A stretch of DNA of 64,000 bases. Origin: Methanosphaerula subterraneus (GTDB lineage: Archaea; Halobacteriota; Methanomicrobia; Methanomicrobiales; Methanospirillaceae). Location: the NCBI RefSeq assembly GCF_052055875.1, contig NZ_CP170508.1, positions 682,001 through 746,000 on the forward strand. The letters are read 5' to 3'. The translations under genes and the position numbers were made by a program. The notes below the pieces were generated by a model, which was not told where the DNA came from, ran no database searches, and was given only the letters and a program-made list of their open reading frames with translations. Shown piece by piece: positions 8,814 to 19,447 of this stretch (position 1 is its first letter; every line of letters begins with the position of its first letter).

Positions 8814-9560
8814 GGCTCTGTTGATATGCTTCAACTATGATGACAATCATTACTGATTGAATCACCTTCGTGAGGTTATGGAGGATCATTTTGACCTTGA
8901 TCTCCTTAACCTGGTACCAATTCGTGCCTTCAGACCCTCTCCGAATCTTCTTTTGATGACTGAAAACGCTGTTTCAACTTTGTTCCTCTCGTGATAGCGT
9001 TCAGAATTGAAGTTGATATACATCTCCTGTCTGTATTTCCCTGAGTGGATCTTCCCTTTCCAGATTCTGACAGGTATCACCGAATCGGCATCCCTCTCTT
9101 CCCTGATCTGTCGATGAAGTTCCTCGGAATCGTATCCTTTATCCATCACGTAAAACCCGGTTTTCTGGTCCTCTGGCACTGCCTGAGAAGTGGTTCAGTG
9201 TGTTTAATGTCGTGTACTGGTTTCAGGGAGATCTTGGAGAAGAGGATCACCCGCTTGCGTGTATCTACCGCAATCGAAGTTTTCACGAAGTTTTTTCGGG
9301 TCTTTCCTGTCCGCCAGGAGTAATACTAACTGGCGTACGAACTGGTGAATCCCGAAGAATCGATGGCAGTTGTTGGAACAAATTCACCCCGGGAATATCG
9401 AGAGTATCGCAGAAGGAATTCGTGCCATGAACTTCAGGATGGTCTAGTAGTGGGGAACCTGATCCAATTTGAGGATGTCTTTGATCCTGCCCATCAGATT
9501 GATGAGTTCAACCACATCGCGAAAGTCAGTACCAAGGGCTTCACGAAGATCAAAGAGCAT
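8814..9560. mobile_element. Insertion sequence, copy 3 (right end lost)
   Basis: The left end GGCTCTGTTGATATGC starts at 8814 and the sequence follows copies 1 and 2 until about 9550, after GGGCTTCACGAA; the last 225 bp or so including the right inverted repeat are missing. There is also a deletion near 9400. It ends a few bases before the stop codon of the ATPase gene. Confidence 0.8.
8886..9550 (-). pseudogene. DDE transposase remnant (IS copy 3)
   Basis: The clearest piece (8886-9179) holds GFYVMDKGYDSEELHRQIREE and NKVETAFSVIKRRFGEGLKAR, the best preserved C-terminal part of the three copies. The N-terminal part (about 9200-9550) is in other frames and lacks the stretch between the first Asp region and YRDVVELINLM. 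Inactive. Confidence 0.7.
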
Positions 9561-9577
9561 GCATTCACAAAAAAAGA

Positions 9578-12007
9578 TCATGAGTAAGGATGGATCTTCC
9601 TGAATAACCATACCTTGATCTGGTCACTGATCAGGAAGGCTACCAGTGCATATCCCCAGACAATAAGCGCAAGTGACCATCCGATTGGTGTCATGACGAA
9701 AATGCCATAAATCGCGATAAGGGTCGCTCCCACCTGCGTAAGTTCAGCCGTGCCAAAGAGAGCAAGCGAGGGGAACGGGCGTTCCCAGAAATGCTGCTGC
9801 CCGGTACGGGCAAGATAAATCGTCATATGACCCGCGACAGCCAGCTTCAGGAAGATGAGTGTCTGTATGACGCCGGTATCAAGGTGGAAATATTCTCTTG
9901 CTACCCAGAGGAGAGTGAAGCTCGAGACAACCCCAAAAATCCCGAGGATCGTTGCAAGCGTCATGATACGGTTCATCTGCCAGCGCACCGGATTGGGTGC
10001 CACCGGTGCGTTGTCGAAGGCAATCATCATGATCGGGAGGTCGTTCAGGATCGCCAGCATGACGATCATGAATGCAGTTACCGGATAGAAGTTCAGTACT
10101 ACGATACAGAGAGTCAGGAAGATCAGGACCCGGACCGTCTCGGCGATCCGGTAGACTGCATAATTTTCCATCCGCCGGAAGATCTCCCGGCTCCTCTGGA
10201 TCGCATCGATGATAACCGAAAGCCCGGGTCTCGTTAAGACGACATCCGCCGCAGACTTTGCTGCATCGGTCGCGCCGGCGACGGCGATGCCGGTATCCGC
10301 CTGGCGGAGAGCTGGCGCATCATTCACGCCATCCCCGGTCATACCGACGATATGGCCTCCTGTCTGCAGGGCTTTCACGATATTGAACTTGTCCTCCGGA
10401 AGAACCTGGGCAAACCCGTCTACAGACTCCAGCTGTTTTTGCACATCTTCTCCATCCCCGGCGATCAATGCAGTCCGGGGAAGGATGTTCTGGCCGAGGC
10501 CCACCTTCGCAGAGATCTCCTTGGCAATGGCACTATGATCCCCTGTCACCATCTTCACGTTCACGCCAAGGTTTTTTGCCTCGGTTATGGTGGCTGCAGA
10601 ATCCTCGCGGGGCGGATCGAAAAGGCCGATCAGGCCAAGGTATTTCCATATACCGTCCGGCCCTTTTCGTGCAACGCCGAGCGCACGGTACCCTTTCTCT
10701 GCAAACTCCTGCACCCACGCATTCAGCACGGCGGGATCATTCCCGGAGGTCCCCACAAGCGCAGTGATTGCCTGAGGGGCACCCTTTGCCACCTCCTCTT
10801 CCGCTCCGTCGGCGTTCCTGACCGTCGCCTTTGCATACTTTGAGACCGGATCGAACGGCACAAAATCGATGACATCGTACCCTTTCGTACCCGGCTCACC
10901 TGGGGTTGCGGTGGATACCTCCTCTTCTATAATCGCCTTATCGATGGGATCGTTGCTCTCTTTGGGGGAGGCCAGTGCTGCCGCGCTGATAACATCCTGT
11001 TCCGAAATCCCCGGAAATGTCCTGATATCACCGATGGTAATGGAATTCTGTGTAATCGTCCCGGTCTTATCGGCACAGAGGATATCCATGCCGGCCAACT
11101 CTTCTATCGCAGTGAGCCGGCTGACAATCGCCTCTTTTTTTGCAAGGGCCGTGGCACCGACAGCAAGTGTCACGGTCAGTACCGCCGGAAGTGCTGCGGG
11201 AATTGCCGCTACAACGAGGATAAGGGAGAACTGAATTGTTTCCAGAAAGGATTCGGATCTCAGGAGTGCAACGACAATAACGATGCTGACCAGCGCTATT
11301 GCGAGGATGATGAGATAGTTGCCGATCCGCTCGACAGCAGCCTTAAAATGGCTTCGCGGAGGTTTCGCCTGGACCAGCCGGGCGGTCTTGCCAAAGAAGG
11401 TGTTCCCCCCGATCGTGGTGACACTCGCATCCATCTCACCCTGCCGGGCGATCGATCCGGAATATACCAGATCGCCAGGCTTCTTCTCAACCGGGAGGGA
11501 TTCACCGGTCAGTGCCGATTCATCGACCAGGAGATATTTTCCTTTGCCAAGGATGGCGTCTGCCGGCACAATATCCCCCAGCCGGATATGAACGAGATCG
11601 CCGGGCACGAGTTCACGGGCCGGGATCTCCTGCCAGGTGCCGTCACGGAGTGCACGGGCACCGGGTGCGAGCTGCATTTTTAAGAGTTCAATGGCGTTCT
11701 CGGCCTTTCGCTCCTGGAGAAATCCGACTACTGCGTTGGTCATGAGGAGAAGGAGAATGATGGCAAAGTCCTCCCAGTGTGAAATAACTGCCGAGAGGAT
11801 GGCAGCGATCTCGATCATCCATGGGATCGGACCCCAGAAATAGGACAGGAATTTGAGCAGCGGATTTTTCTTTTCTTCCATGATGTCATTGAAACCGTAC
11901 TGTTTCCTGAGTTCAATGACCGCTGCACTGGTCAGCCCTGTCCTGGATCCCTGGGCGGGTTGCGCCAATTCTGCTGGCGTATCTGTAGGTGCTGCACTAT
12001 CTGTCAT
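9578..12007 (-). CDS. Plasma-membrane-type proton-exporting P-type ATPase (P3A)
   Basis: 809 residues, full length for P3A proton pumps of archaea. Visible are the N-terminal cytoplasmic segment, the actuator motif DESALTGESLPVEKK, the phosphorylation site CADKTGTITQN (Asp phosphorylated), the nucleotide domain, the hinge MTGDGVNDAPALRQADTGIAVAGATDAAKSAAD and about ten membrane helices. It would extrude protons at the expense of ATP, setting membrane potential or internal pH. A TTG two codons upstream is possible, but the ATG at 12007 is preferred. IS copy 3 ends just after its stop codon without harming it. The spacer 12008-12261 is shared with the divergent DUF389 gene and has a TATA-like TTTATAT near 12052. 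Confidence 0.92.
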   Translation of the reverse strand: MTDSAAPTDTPAELAQPAQGSRTGLTSAAVIELRKQYGFNDIMEEKKNPLLKFLSYFWGPIPWMIEIAAILSAVISHWEDFAIILLLLMTNAVVGFLQERKAENAIELLKMQLAPGARALRDGTWQEIPARELVPGDLVHIRLGDIVPADAILGKGKYLLVDESALTGESLPVEKKPGDLVYSGSIARQGEMDASVTTIGGNTFFGKTARLVQAKPPRSHFKAAVERIGNYLIILAIALVSIVIVVALLRSESFLETIQFSLILVVAAIPAALPAVLTVTLAVGATALAKKEAIVSRLTAIEELAGMDILCADKTGTITQNSITIGDIRTFPGISEQDVISAAALASPKESNDPIDKAIIEEEVSTATPGEPGTKGYDVIDFVPFDPVSKYAKATVRNADGAEEEVAKGAPQAITALVGTSGNDPAVLNAWVQEFAEKGYRALGVARKGPDGIWKYLGLIGLFDPPREDSAATITEAKNLGVNVKMVTGDHSAIAKEISAKVGLGQNILPRTALIAGDGEDVQKQLESVDGFAQVLPEDKFNIVKALQTGGHIVGMTGDGVNDAPALRQADTGIAVAGATDAAKSAADVVLTRPGLSVIIDAIQRSREIFRRMENYAVYRIAETVRVLIFLTLCIVVLNFYPVTAFMIVMLAILNDLPIMMIAFDNAPVAPNPVRWQMNRIMTLATILGIFGVVSSFTLLWVAREYFHLDTGVIQTLIFLKLAVAGHMTIYLARTGQQHFWERPFPSLALFGTAELTQVGATLIAIYGIFVMTPIGWSLALIVWGYALVAFLISDQIKVWLFRKIHPYS

Positions 12008-12261
12008 GGACAACGATCTCCGGTTATACCTGCTCTACTAAGTCCATGATTCTTTATATCTTTCGATGGCCGGATCTTCCATAATTCTTCCCCCACCTCG
12101 GCCAAATCCTGGATTCGATGAAATAACGGGTATCTTCATCCACAACAGCCTCGCAGAGTCAACTGGGCAGAGAGCGCCGAGGGGAAATCTCATCAGGATC
12201 CTCCGCATATATCTCCAACTGTCCATCGGAGGATCCGGGTTGGAGCACAAGAGGGAATGAT

Positions 12262-13044
12262 ATGGTTGCGGCTGCGGAGGGTGTTCTGGAAGATCTCAGG
12301 GAGGATGAGGCGGACCTGGTGGGGCCGGCGAATGATGCACGGCGGGTGACATCAGAGGATCTGCTCAGAGCCCTCCCGGAGACGACCGTCATCGACCTGC
12401 CGCTCCTGCTCCTGACCGGGGTCGCGACCATCGTCGCCCTGGTCGGCCTCTTCCTGAACAACGTGGCGATCATCATCGGCGCCATGGTCGTCTCGCCACT
12501 CCTCTCCCCGATCACCGGATTCATACTCGAACTGACGGTGGGTCGGCCGATCCGGGCCTTCGCTCACCTTCGAACCCTCCTCCTGCTCCTCATCACGGTC
12601 ATCGTTCTCTCGGCCGTGGTCACTGCTGTCCTCTTTACCCAGGGGCCGGTCGTCTTCACCCCACAGATCCTCGCCCGGTTCGAGCGTCGCGATGTCTATC
12701 TCGTGATGGCTGTACTGCTCGGGTTCGCCGCGATGGTCGCCCAGGTCAAGGGTTTCCACGAGAGCCTGGTCGGGATCGGCATTGCGGCTTCTCTGCTTCC
12801 GCCCGCTGCCGTCGCAGGGATCGCGCTCGCCCTCTTTCAGACCAGTGCCTTATCGGCCCTGACCCTCGCGCTCGACAACATCATCGGAGTGATGATCGGC
12901 GGGTTTCTTGGTGTCTTCTTTCTCAAGCTCGGGCCTGGGAGAGAGAACCTGCCTCTCATGGCCAGACAAAAACTGTTCAGAACCCTCGGGATCCTGTTCG
13001 TGCTGTTCCTGCTGCTCTACCTGGACCTTATCTTCACAGCCTGA
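12262..13044 (+). CDS. DUF389 / TIGR00341 membrane protein
   Basis: 260 residues with about six membrane helices and the DUF389 signature LFLNNVAIIIGAMVVSPLLSPITGF near residue 70. A short acidic N-terminus precedes the first helix. The ATG follows GAGGGA. The function of the family is unknown; a transport or stress role is often guessed. It is divergent to the proton ATPase and could share its regulation. Confidence 0.88.
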   Translation: MVAAAEGVLEDLREDEADLVGPANDARRVTSEDLLRALPETTVIDLPLLLLTGVATIVALVGLFLNNVAIIIGAMVVSPLLSPITGFILELTVGRPIRAFAHLRTLLLLLITVIVLSAVVTAVLFTQGPVVFTPQILARFERRDVYLVMAVLLGFAAMVAQVKGFHESLVGIGIAASLLPPAAVAGIALALFQTSALSALTLALDNIIGVMIGGFLGVFFLKLGPGRENLPLMARQKLFRTLGILFVLFLLLYLDLIFTA

Positions 13045-13159
13045 TTCAAATTGGCTGTACCTTCCCATGGAGCCCGTCCATCGGTGGGGATGCGACGGAA
13101 CATGAATAGAAGAGCAGACAGGGAAACTCCTAAATAGCGAGCCCTTCCATCTCAAGTCG

Positions 13160-14377
13160 ATGCACCCCCGTCTGATGATAGCCGCCCTTGTCCTCCTGGT
13201 AGTCTGCGGCGGAACACTCGCAAGTGCGGCTGGAAATGGCACGTTCACCCTGTCGAACGCAAACGCGTCGCCTGGGGAGAACGGCGTGACGACGCTGTCA
13301 CTCAATGCCAGCTGGGAGCCGCCGGCCTCGGATATCTGGCTGAATGTGCAGTATGACCCGGCCGTCATACGGTATGAGAGCACCCGTTTCCTGGTCGGCG
13401 GGACGGTCTCGGCAACCCGGACCCAGGCCGGCAATGTTGTCATTCAACTCGTCGAACCCATCGAAGGATTCCGGACCGGGCCGATCGCTGAGCTCACCTT
13501 TTCTGGTCTGAAAAACGGCAGTTCGCCCCTGGGGATCGAACTCGATCATGTTCGGAACTACCCGGTGGGCCGGCCTGTCGAGATCACGGGTTCGGCCATG
13601 ACGGTGGAAGGACGATTCGACGTTCTGACGCCTGCTGCAGAGACCCCGACGCCGACGACACGTCAGCCGACTGCAACCCCTACTCCGGCACCGACCACCT
13701 TTCCATCGACCATCGCACGCACCCCGAAACCTTCGATTACCATCCTTTATGGCGACGACTATACGGGGGTGGTCTCACCGACAAAGACGGTCGCCCCAAC
13801 CGGGGCGGGCAACCAGACGATCGCCATGATCCTGGAGAACAATCCGAACTTTTCCATGTTCCTGAACGCGACCCTGATCGCAGGAATGGCCGGAACCCTG
13901 GACGGGCCGGGACCTCTGACGGCCTTCATTCCAACAAATAGCGCCTTTGACGCACTGCCACCCGGTACACTCAATGACCTGCTCGGAAACCGGACCGCTC
14001 TCGTCAGACTGCTGAATTATCACCTTGCACCGGGGACGCTGACGATCGCAGACGTGACCACGCAGGCGTCGGTGAAGACTCTGAATGGCGAGTCGCTCCA
14101 GGTGAACATCCGGCCGGGCGGGGCTGTGGGGATCGACGGAGCGAACCTGACCCTGCTTGATATCCCCGCGAGCAACGGGATGGTCCATATCGTCGACGGC
14201 GTGCTGATCCCGCCGGACCTGATGCCGGCGACAACCCCCACCACCATCGCGATCCCGTCGACGACGAAAACAGAGACCACCTCGGTCCTGGTGACCCGGG
14301 CCGGCCCCAGTGGGGCCCTTGTGACGATGGAAGTGTTGTTCGTGCTGGCGCTCCTCGGTCTGCGCAGACGACGGTGA
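13160..14377 (+). CDS. Secreted cohesin-like / fasciclin domain surface protein
   Basis: 405 residues. Signal peptide at 1-24 (LMIAALVLLVVCGGTLASA). Residues about 27-155 look like a cohesin-type domain (NVQYDPAVIRYES, IAELTFSGL). A Thr/Pro linker runs to about 210, then a FAS1 (fasciclin) domain at about 220-350 with LTAFIPTNSAFDALPPGTL and GMVHIVDGVLIPP. A second Thr/Ser linker leads to a terminal hydrophobic helix followed by RRRR, the layout of an archaeal C-terminal sorting/anchor signal. Probably a glycosylated adhesion protein of the cell surface. Confidence 0.85.
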   Translation: MHPRLMIAALVLLVVCGGTLASAAGNGTFTLSNANASPGENGVTTLSLNASWEPPASDIWLNVQYDPAVIRYESTRFLVGGTVSATRTQAGNVVIQLVEPIEGFRTGPIAELTFSGLKNGSSPLGIELDHVRNYPVGRPVEITGSAMTVEGRFDVLTPAAETPTPTTRQPTATPTPAPTTFPSTIARTPKPSITILYGDDYTGVVSPTKTVAPTGAGNQTIAMILENNPNFSMFLNATLIAGMAGTLDGPGPLTAFIPTNSAFDALPPGTLNDLLGNRTALVRLLNYHLAPGTLTIADVTTQASVKTLNGESLQVNIRPGGAVGIDGANLTLLDIPASNGMVHIVDGVLIPPDLMPATTPTTIAIPSTTKTETTSVLVTRAGPSGALVTMEVLFVLALLGLRRRR

Positions 14378-14436
14378 TCCTGCCGGAAGCATGTCTCGCA
14401 GAGCGAGCGCCGCCCGACCTTCCGATCCCCTCGGGT

Positions 14437-15651
14437 TCACTCCCCTGAATCGATGCAGGTCCCGTTGGCGTCGTAGGTACCATATTCCCCCCTGTAGAGC
14501 CAGTTCCGATAGATGATGGGCGTGGTCACCGTCGTCAGCAGACTCATGAGGATCAGGACGACATATATCCCCTGGTCGATGATGCCGGCATTCAGCCCGA
14601 TCAGGGCGACGATCATCGCTACTTCGCCTCGGGGAGCCATCCCAAAACCGACGATCAGGGAGTCCTTCCTGCACAATCCTCCGAGCCATGCGGGAAGTGC
14701 GCATCCGAGAACCTTGGTGATGACGGCCACGACTGTCAGTACAATGAGGAAGACCACGATCTCCGGGGTGACCGCCCGGAGATCTACGAGGATCCCCAGC
14801 GATACAAAGAAGATCGATGCAAAGATGATCTGGAGATATTCGGCCCCTTCCTTCAGACTCTTACTCTGGTTCAGCTCCACATCCTTGAACGAGACGCCGG
14901 CGATGAATGCGCCGACGATCGCCGAGAGGCCGACCATCTCGGCACAGATGGCATAGAAGAACGCGAACATCATCGCAAAGATGAAGATGAACTCTGGATA
15001 CCGCTTCACAAAATCGGTTCTGTCAAGGCGGACGAGATACTTGCCGATCACCAGGGTTCCCAACCCGGCCCCGATGGCGATGAACAGCAGCGCTTTTATC
15101 GTGATCAGGGCGATCCCTGTGTACGAGAACGAGCCTTCGACGACAGAGGTACTGATGGCGAGAACGATCAGTGCAAGGACATCGTCGATGACTGCGGCCC
15201 CGATGATCGCTTTGGCTGCCTCGGTCTGAAGTTTATTAAGCTCCCTGAGCACGTTCGCCGTGATGGCGATGCTGGTGGCCGTCAGGGCGGTGCCGATGAA
15301 GATCGCACTGGCCGAGTCATAGCCGAAGAGGACTGCCAGTCCCCAGCCGCCGATCCACGGCAGAATCACCCCCAATACGGCGATGGCGAAATTACGTGGG
15401 TGCACAATCTCGCGAAGGCTGAACTCAAACCCGATGACAAAGAGGAGTACGACCGCACCAAGATGGGCGAGGCTCTTGATAAAGTCGGTGTAGGTGATCC
15501 AGCCCAGTACGCTGGGGCCCACCAGGATCCCGACGAGGATCAATCCTATAACCGCAGACTGGTTGATCCGTGATGCAAGAAGATACCCCCCGAGGGCTAC
15601 AAACAACAGGAGGCTCATCTGGAATTCCGGCGAAATGAAGAGGTCTTCCAT
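14437..15651 (-). CDS. CPA2-family cation:proton antiporter
   Basis: A 12-13 helix Na+ or K+/H+ antiporter of the KefB/NapA type: FEFSLREIVHPRNFAIAVLG, GTALTATSIAITANVLRELNKL and the ion-binding pair in AAVIDDVLALIVLA, then GFGMAPRGEVAMIVALIG near the end. I start at the ATG at 15651, giving MEDLFISPEFQMSLLLF directly before the first helix; an upstream in-frame ATG at 15750 would add 33 polar residues and has no better ribosome site. There is no C-terminal TrkA-N domain, so it is the short form. With the proton ATPase nearby it fits pH or salt homeostasis. Confidence 0.88.
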   Translation of the reverse strand: MEDLFISPEFQMSLLLFVALGGYLLASRINQSAVIGLILVGILVGPSVLGWITYTDFIKSLAHLGAVVLLFVIGFEFSLREIVHPRNFAIAVLGVILPWIGGWGLAVLFGYDSASAIFIGTALTATSIAITANVLRELNKLQTEAAKAIIGAAVIDDVLALIVLAISTSVVEGSFSYTGIALITIKALLFIAIGAGLGTLVIGKYLVRLDRTDFVKRYPEFIFIFAMMFAFFYAICAEMVGLSAIVGAFIAGVSFKDVELNQSKSLKEGAEYLQIIFASIFFVSLGILVDLRAVTPEIVVFLIVLTVVAVITKVLGCALPAWLGGLCRKDSLIVGFGMAPRGEVAMIVALIGLNAGIIDQGIYVVLILMSLLTTVTTPIIYRNWLYRGEYGTYDANGTCIDSGE

Positions 15652-15751
15652 CGGATACAACTTGGCGGAGTCCAGTACATAGTCCTTCCGATTACCCCAC
15701 TGGAAATGTTTTTGACTCCATTGGATAATGATGGAGATCGATACCGGCATG

Positions 15752-16058
15752 CAGGTCGTACTGTTTTGAACGTGGTGTAGGTGTTTTCACCAACGAATCT
15801 CCATACCTCGGGCTTTCATCTTTCTTTCCAAAGTACATTCTATCGCATTTAACCAATTATTAAACTGAAGTTTTTTCAATTTTCATCTGAAATAATCGTC
15901 ACTGCTTGAAGATCTCTGGATAATCTTGGAATTGTTGCGAGGATCTGGGACAAGTTAGGAATCTGAGATACTCCTCAAGAAGCCCTCACAAATTGAAGTA
16001 CTCGAAAATAGGAATATTTTGCTAAAATAACAGATACGTTAATATTTTTCTCTCACCC
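15752..16058. other. AT-rich spacer without a gene
   Basis: About 300 bases between the antiporter start region and the 3' end of the PAS regulator. Base composition drops sharply here, marking the left border of the AT-rich island. No coding frame, tRNA or clear repeat seen. Confidence 0.5.
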
Positions 16059-17897
16059 TCAGGAAGAACCCAGATCAGTTATCTTTTCTCGCACAGAAGT
16101 TACATTTTTGAGGACAATCAAGACAGATGAGATCAAACCATTTCGATCTTTCTCTGGAATGAATGTAGTATCCATCAGCATCTCAACTCCCTCATACTGA
16201 ATGGAAAAGAGTTCTTGTATTGGAATGCCTGATAAAAATACCGATCTATATCGATTACAAACAGGAAAAAAAGGTTTCATCTCATGAACGTGGCTGATAT
16301 TTGACCCGATTAGGATTTCAGGGCTGATACCGATCAACCGCCCTAATGACTGATTAACGTACAAAATCGTTCCTTCGCGATTGATTACTATGATATTGTC
16401 CAGTGCATTCTCGGCAATACCCCGCAGCAACTCACCCTCATCACGATTTTTCTCTTCATTCTCACGGATAGTTGTAATGTCACGAATCGATTGAATCACT
16501 CCGAAAATCTCACCCTCTTCATCATAATAAGGTGTTACTTTCACCCAGTAGACTCGTTTGCTCCCATCCTGGCGATATGCAATTGTCTCTGCAGTCAACG
16601 CTTCCCCATCCCGTTGAACTTCCTTAAAAAATGCATTAATTTCAGGATTATACCGATTGAATATCAGGTCTGCAAGTACCGGACGATTATATTCATAGAT
16701 ATCGGGGATGCATGCATCAATCGGCCTACCAATAGCTTCCTTTGATAAGAGACCTGTCATGGATTCCATCTGCTTGTTCCAGAGAATTATGTATCTGCGT
16801 TTATCAATAGCAAAGGTTGGATCAGGAAGATGATCCAATATCCATCCCATCTGTTTTTGTGACTGGATAATCTGCTGTTCACGGGCGATGAGATCAGTTA
16901 TATCAAACCCGGCAAGGATCATGCTCGCCCCACCCTTTCCTTTCTTTATACTGATGAGATTCCAGGAGTAGATGAATGAAGAGACCTGGTTATGTATGAG
17001 AAGTGGCGACTCCCATTGAGAGAAATTCACTACTCCATCCCTCACCTCTTTGATCCGGTCAACGATATGTTCTCCATGTTTATCGAAGATGGGAAAGAGT
17101 TTACTCAGAGCGATTGGAGGTTTCTGTTCCCCATCATTCAGATTGGCACATTCTGACGCGTAATGATTACAGAAGACAACCCTCCCGGCAGTATTAATCT
17201 TCAAAATAATTACCCGAACATTCTGGAGGAGATCCCGGATTGTCCGTTCACGACTGGATAACTCCCGCACCGTATTTTTTGCCTTCTCCAGATTATGAGA
17301 GAGGTCAGAGTGGATTCTGGACAATTTTTTTTGATACTCTGACTCGATATCCTTGTTTTGAACCTTACTGGAGAAGAGATCTGTCTGATCGGAAACAATA
17401 AGAGCAATTCCTGTACCTCCCTCAGGTAATTGCAGGGGGATTATTCGATAATGAAGAGACCGTTCAGCTCCGTCTCCGGAAATTAGTATCACTCCTTCAG
17501 ATGGCATTTCAGGGGGATATTTCAGAGACTCAATAACATCATCAGAAAGAACACCAGGTATTTTGGAGTATATGAGCGACTTCCCCTTCAAATCACAGGC
17601 ATCAAGAGAGAATAATTTGCAGAAAGCCGGATTGACCTCTCGTATCAAACCTTCAGAATCCAGTTCCAACACTCCTTCATCCAGAATTGCGAGGAGCTCC
17701 GAACTTTGAACTTTGAATGATGCTCGATATATTTTTGCCGGACCAAGAGATCGCCGTTCCGCTCTTCCCGCATGGTAAAGAGATTCCAAATACCGGGCTG
17801 CAGTGGTTCGTGTAATCTTGAGATGATGGGATACATCCTCTATGGTCAATCCTTCCCGGTGTTCTAAAAGAATTGAAAAAATCCGGTCTTCATACAT
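16059..17897 (-). CDS. Winged-helix and multi-PAS sensory regulator
   Basis: 612 residues from the ATG at 17897 (a TTG 12 bases upstream is the alternative). Residues 1-60 form a winged helix (LTIEDVSHHLKITRTTAARYLESLYHAGR). Four PAS domains follow, at roughly 65-180, 225-340, 350-470 and 485-605, with a coiled coil near 185-225; YWVKVTPYYDEEGEIFGVIQSIRDIT is a PAC motif. There is no histidine-kinase or receiver domain, so it is probably a one-component DNA-binding sensor. It diverges from the KamA-ablAB genes across an AT-rich spacer and may control them. GC content is well below that of the flanking genes. Confidence 0.85.
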   Translation of the reverse strand: MYEDRIFSILLEHREGLTIEDVSHHLKITRTTAARYLESLYHAGRAERRSLGPAKIYRASFKVQSSELLAILDEGVLELDSEGLIREVNPAFCKLFSLDACDLKGKSLIYSKIPGVLSDDVIESLKYPPEMPSEGVILISGDGAERSLHYRIIPLQLPEGGTGIALIVSDQTDLFSSKVQNKDIESEYQKKLSRIHSDLSHNLEKAKNTVRELSSRERTIRDLLQNVRVIILKINTAGRVVFCNHYASECANLNDGEQKPPIALSKLFPIFDKHGEHIVDRIKEVRDGVVNFSQWESPLLIHNQVSSFIYSWNLISIKKGKGGASMILAGFDITDLIAREQQIIQSQKQMGWILDHLPDPTFAIDKRRYIILWNKQMESMTGLLSKEAIGRPIDACIPDIYEYNRPVLADLIFNRYNPEINAFFKEVQRDGEALTAETIAYRQDGSKRVYWVKVTPYYDEEGEIFGVIQSIRDITTIRENEEKNRDEGELLRGIAENALDNIIVINREGTILYVNQSLGRLIGISPEILIGSNISHVHEMKPFFPVCNRYRSVFLSGIPIQELFSIQYEGVEMLMDTTFIPEKDRNGLISSVLIVLKNVTSVREKITDLGSS

Positions 17898-18163
17898 TCC
17901 GATGGACAATAAGTTATCCCCTTGAACTGAGAACTTTCTTCTGAATACAATTTATATCTTCCGCCAATTCTTTGCCAGTTGGATGATCACTTACAGTGAC
18001 TAAACAGGATTAATTATAAATATAATTATCCTAAATCATATCATAATTGGAATTTTCACACCACATTCCATATTGATCATCAACTCATGTTGCTATTGTC
18101 CTGTGGGTCTTACCCCCTACACTCAGAGTTCAGTTGTTTAACCATCAAAAGGTGAATAAAGAG
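17898..18163. promoter_or_regulatory. Divergent promoter region between the PAS regulator and KamA genes
   Basis: Very AT-rich spacer with several TATA-like stretches (ATTTATATCTT near 17950 and TTATAAATATAATTATCC near 18013). It must contain the promoters for both directions. No operator could be defined by eye. Confidence 0.45.
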
Positions 18164-19327
18164 ATGAAAGGAAAATATATTACCGATATCACCCGTGTTC
18201 CGTTCTTTCAGACGCTGAAAAAAAAGGATCAGGAATTAATACAACAGGTTACTTCGCTGTATCCATTTCGTGCATCTGAACACTACCTCTCAATGATAGA
18301 CTGGAATAACCCCAACGACCCATTAAAACGGATCATATTTCCCCATCCTGAAGAATTGGATATGACCGGGAGTCATGATCCTTCCCATGAGAAGCAGTAT
18401 ACCGTTCAACAGGGATTGCAGCATAAATATCCACAAACTGCCCTGTTATTATTATCTGATGAATGCGGGGGCATCTGCCGATTTTGCTTTAGAAAACGGC
18501 TCTTTATGGATTGTCCCCGTCAAACAATCAGGGATTATGTACCAGCCCTCGGATACATCCGGGATCATCCGGAACTAACAGATGTTCTTCTCACCGGTGG
18601 AGACCCCCTGATTCTCTCAACAACCCGGTTGAAGAATGTAATACAGGAAGTCCGGGAGATTGATCATGTGAGCATCATAAGAATCGGGACAAAGATGCTT
18701 GCATATAATCCATATCGAATAACAGAGGACCGTGAGCTTGTTTCTCTCATCCAGAGTGAATCAACCCCTGGAAAAAAGATCTACTTCATGGCACACTTCA
18801 ACCATCCATCTGAGATATCACCACAATCTATTGAAGCGATACGTCTGCTTCAGCAGGCAGGTGCTGTGGTGGTAAATCAGACACCGGTCATTGAGGGTGT
18901 AAACACTGACCCTGCAGTCATGGCTGATCTGTTCAAAAAATTATCATTCATCGGAGTATCTCCCTATTATGTTTACCAATGTCGTCCGACGATCGGAAAC
19001 AGGGTCTTCACTGTCCCGGTAGAGAGGTCATATCAGGTCATGCAGTCTGCTTTCCAGCGATGCTCAGGTCTTGCAAAACGTGCACGATTCATCATGTCTC
19101 ACTGCACCGGTAAAATTGAGGTGGTCGGGCAGAACAGTACCAATATTTTCATGCGGTATCACCAGGCAGCCAATCCAGATGATTACAACACGTTTATGAT
19201 CACTCAATCAAATCCACAGGCTCGATGGTTTGACGATTACGTGCCCCTGGCACCGAGTAAAGATCCCACCTATGAATGGTCGTTTGAAAGTGACCTCGAC
19301 ACTCACCGCGGGACAATAACCTTTTGA
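18164..19327 (+). CDS. KamA-family radical SAM protein (lysine 2,3-aminomutase paralogue)
   Basis: 387 residues. The radical-SAM cluster motif is CGGICRFCF (CxxxCxxC) near residue 105, followed by LTGGDPLILS and MAHFNHPSEIS typical of the aminomutase barrel. The ATG at 18164 has GGTGA eight bases upstream; the in-frame TTG at 18134 is less likely. It differs from the second copy in lacking the C-terminal Cys tail. As the gene next to ablA-ablB it may act on another amino acid or modify a different substrate; this is open. Confidence 0.85.
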   Translation: MKGKYITDITRVPFFQTLKKKDQELIQQVTSLYPFRASEHYLSMIDWNNPNDPLKRIIFPHPEELDMTGSHDPSHEKQYTVQQGLQHKYPQTALLLLSDECGGICRFCFRKRLFMDCPRQTIRDYVPALGYIRDHPELTDVLLTGGDPLILSTTRLKNVIQEVREIDHVSIIRIGTKMLAYNPYRITEDRELVSLIQSESTPGKKIYFMAHFNHPSEISPQSIEAIRLLQQAGAVVVNQTPVIEGVNTDPAVMADLFKKLSFIGVSPYYVYQCRPTIGNRVFTVPVERSYQVMQSAFQRCSGLAKRARFIMSHCTGKIEVVGQNSTNIFMRYHQAANPDDYNTFMITQSNPQARWFDDYVPLAPSKDPTYEWSFESDLDTHRGTITF

Positions 19328-19447
19328 TCAGGTTGTTTCATGAAATTGTGAAATTGTTCCTAACCGTACGTTTCCGACGATCAAACCATAACCATGGAAC
19401 ATTATCAGTTAAATTTTTAGACTCCTTTGGAGTCAGGAACCAAAAAA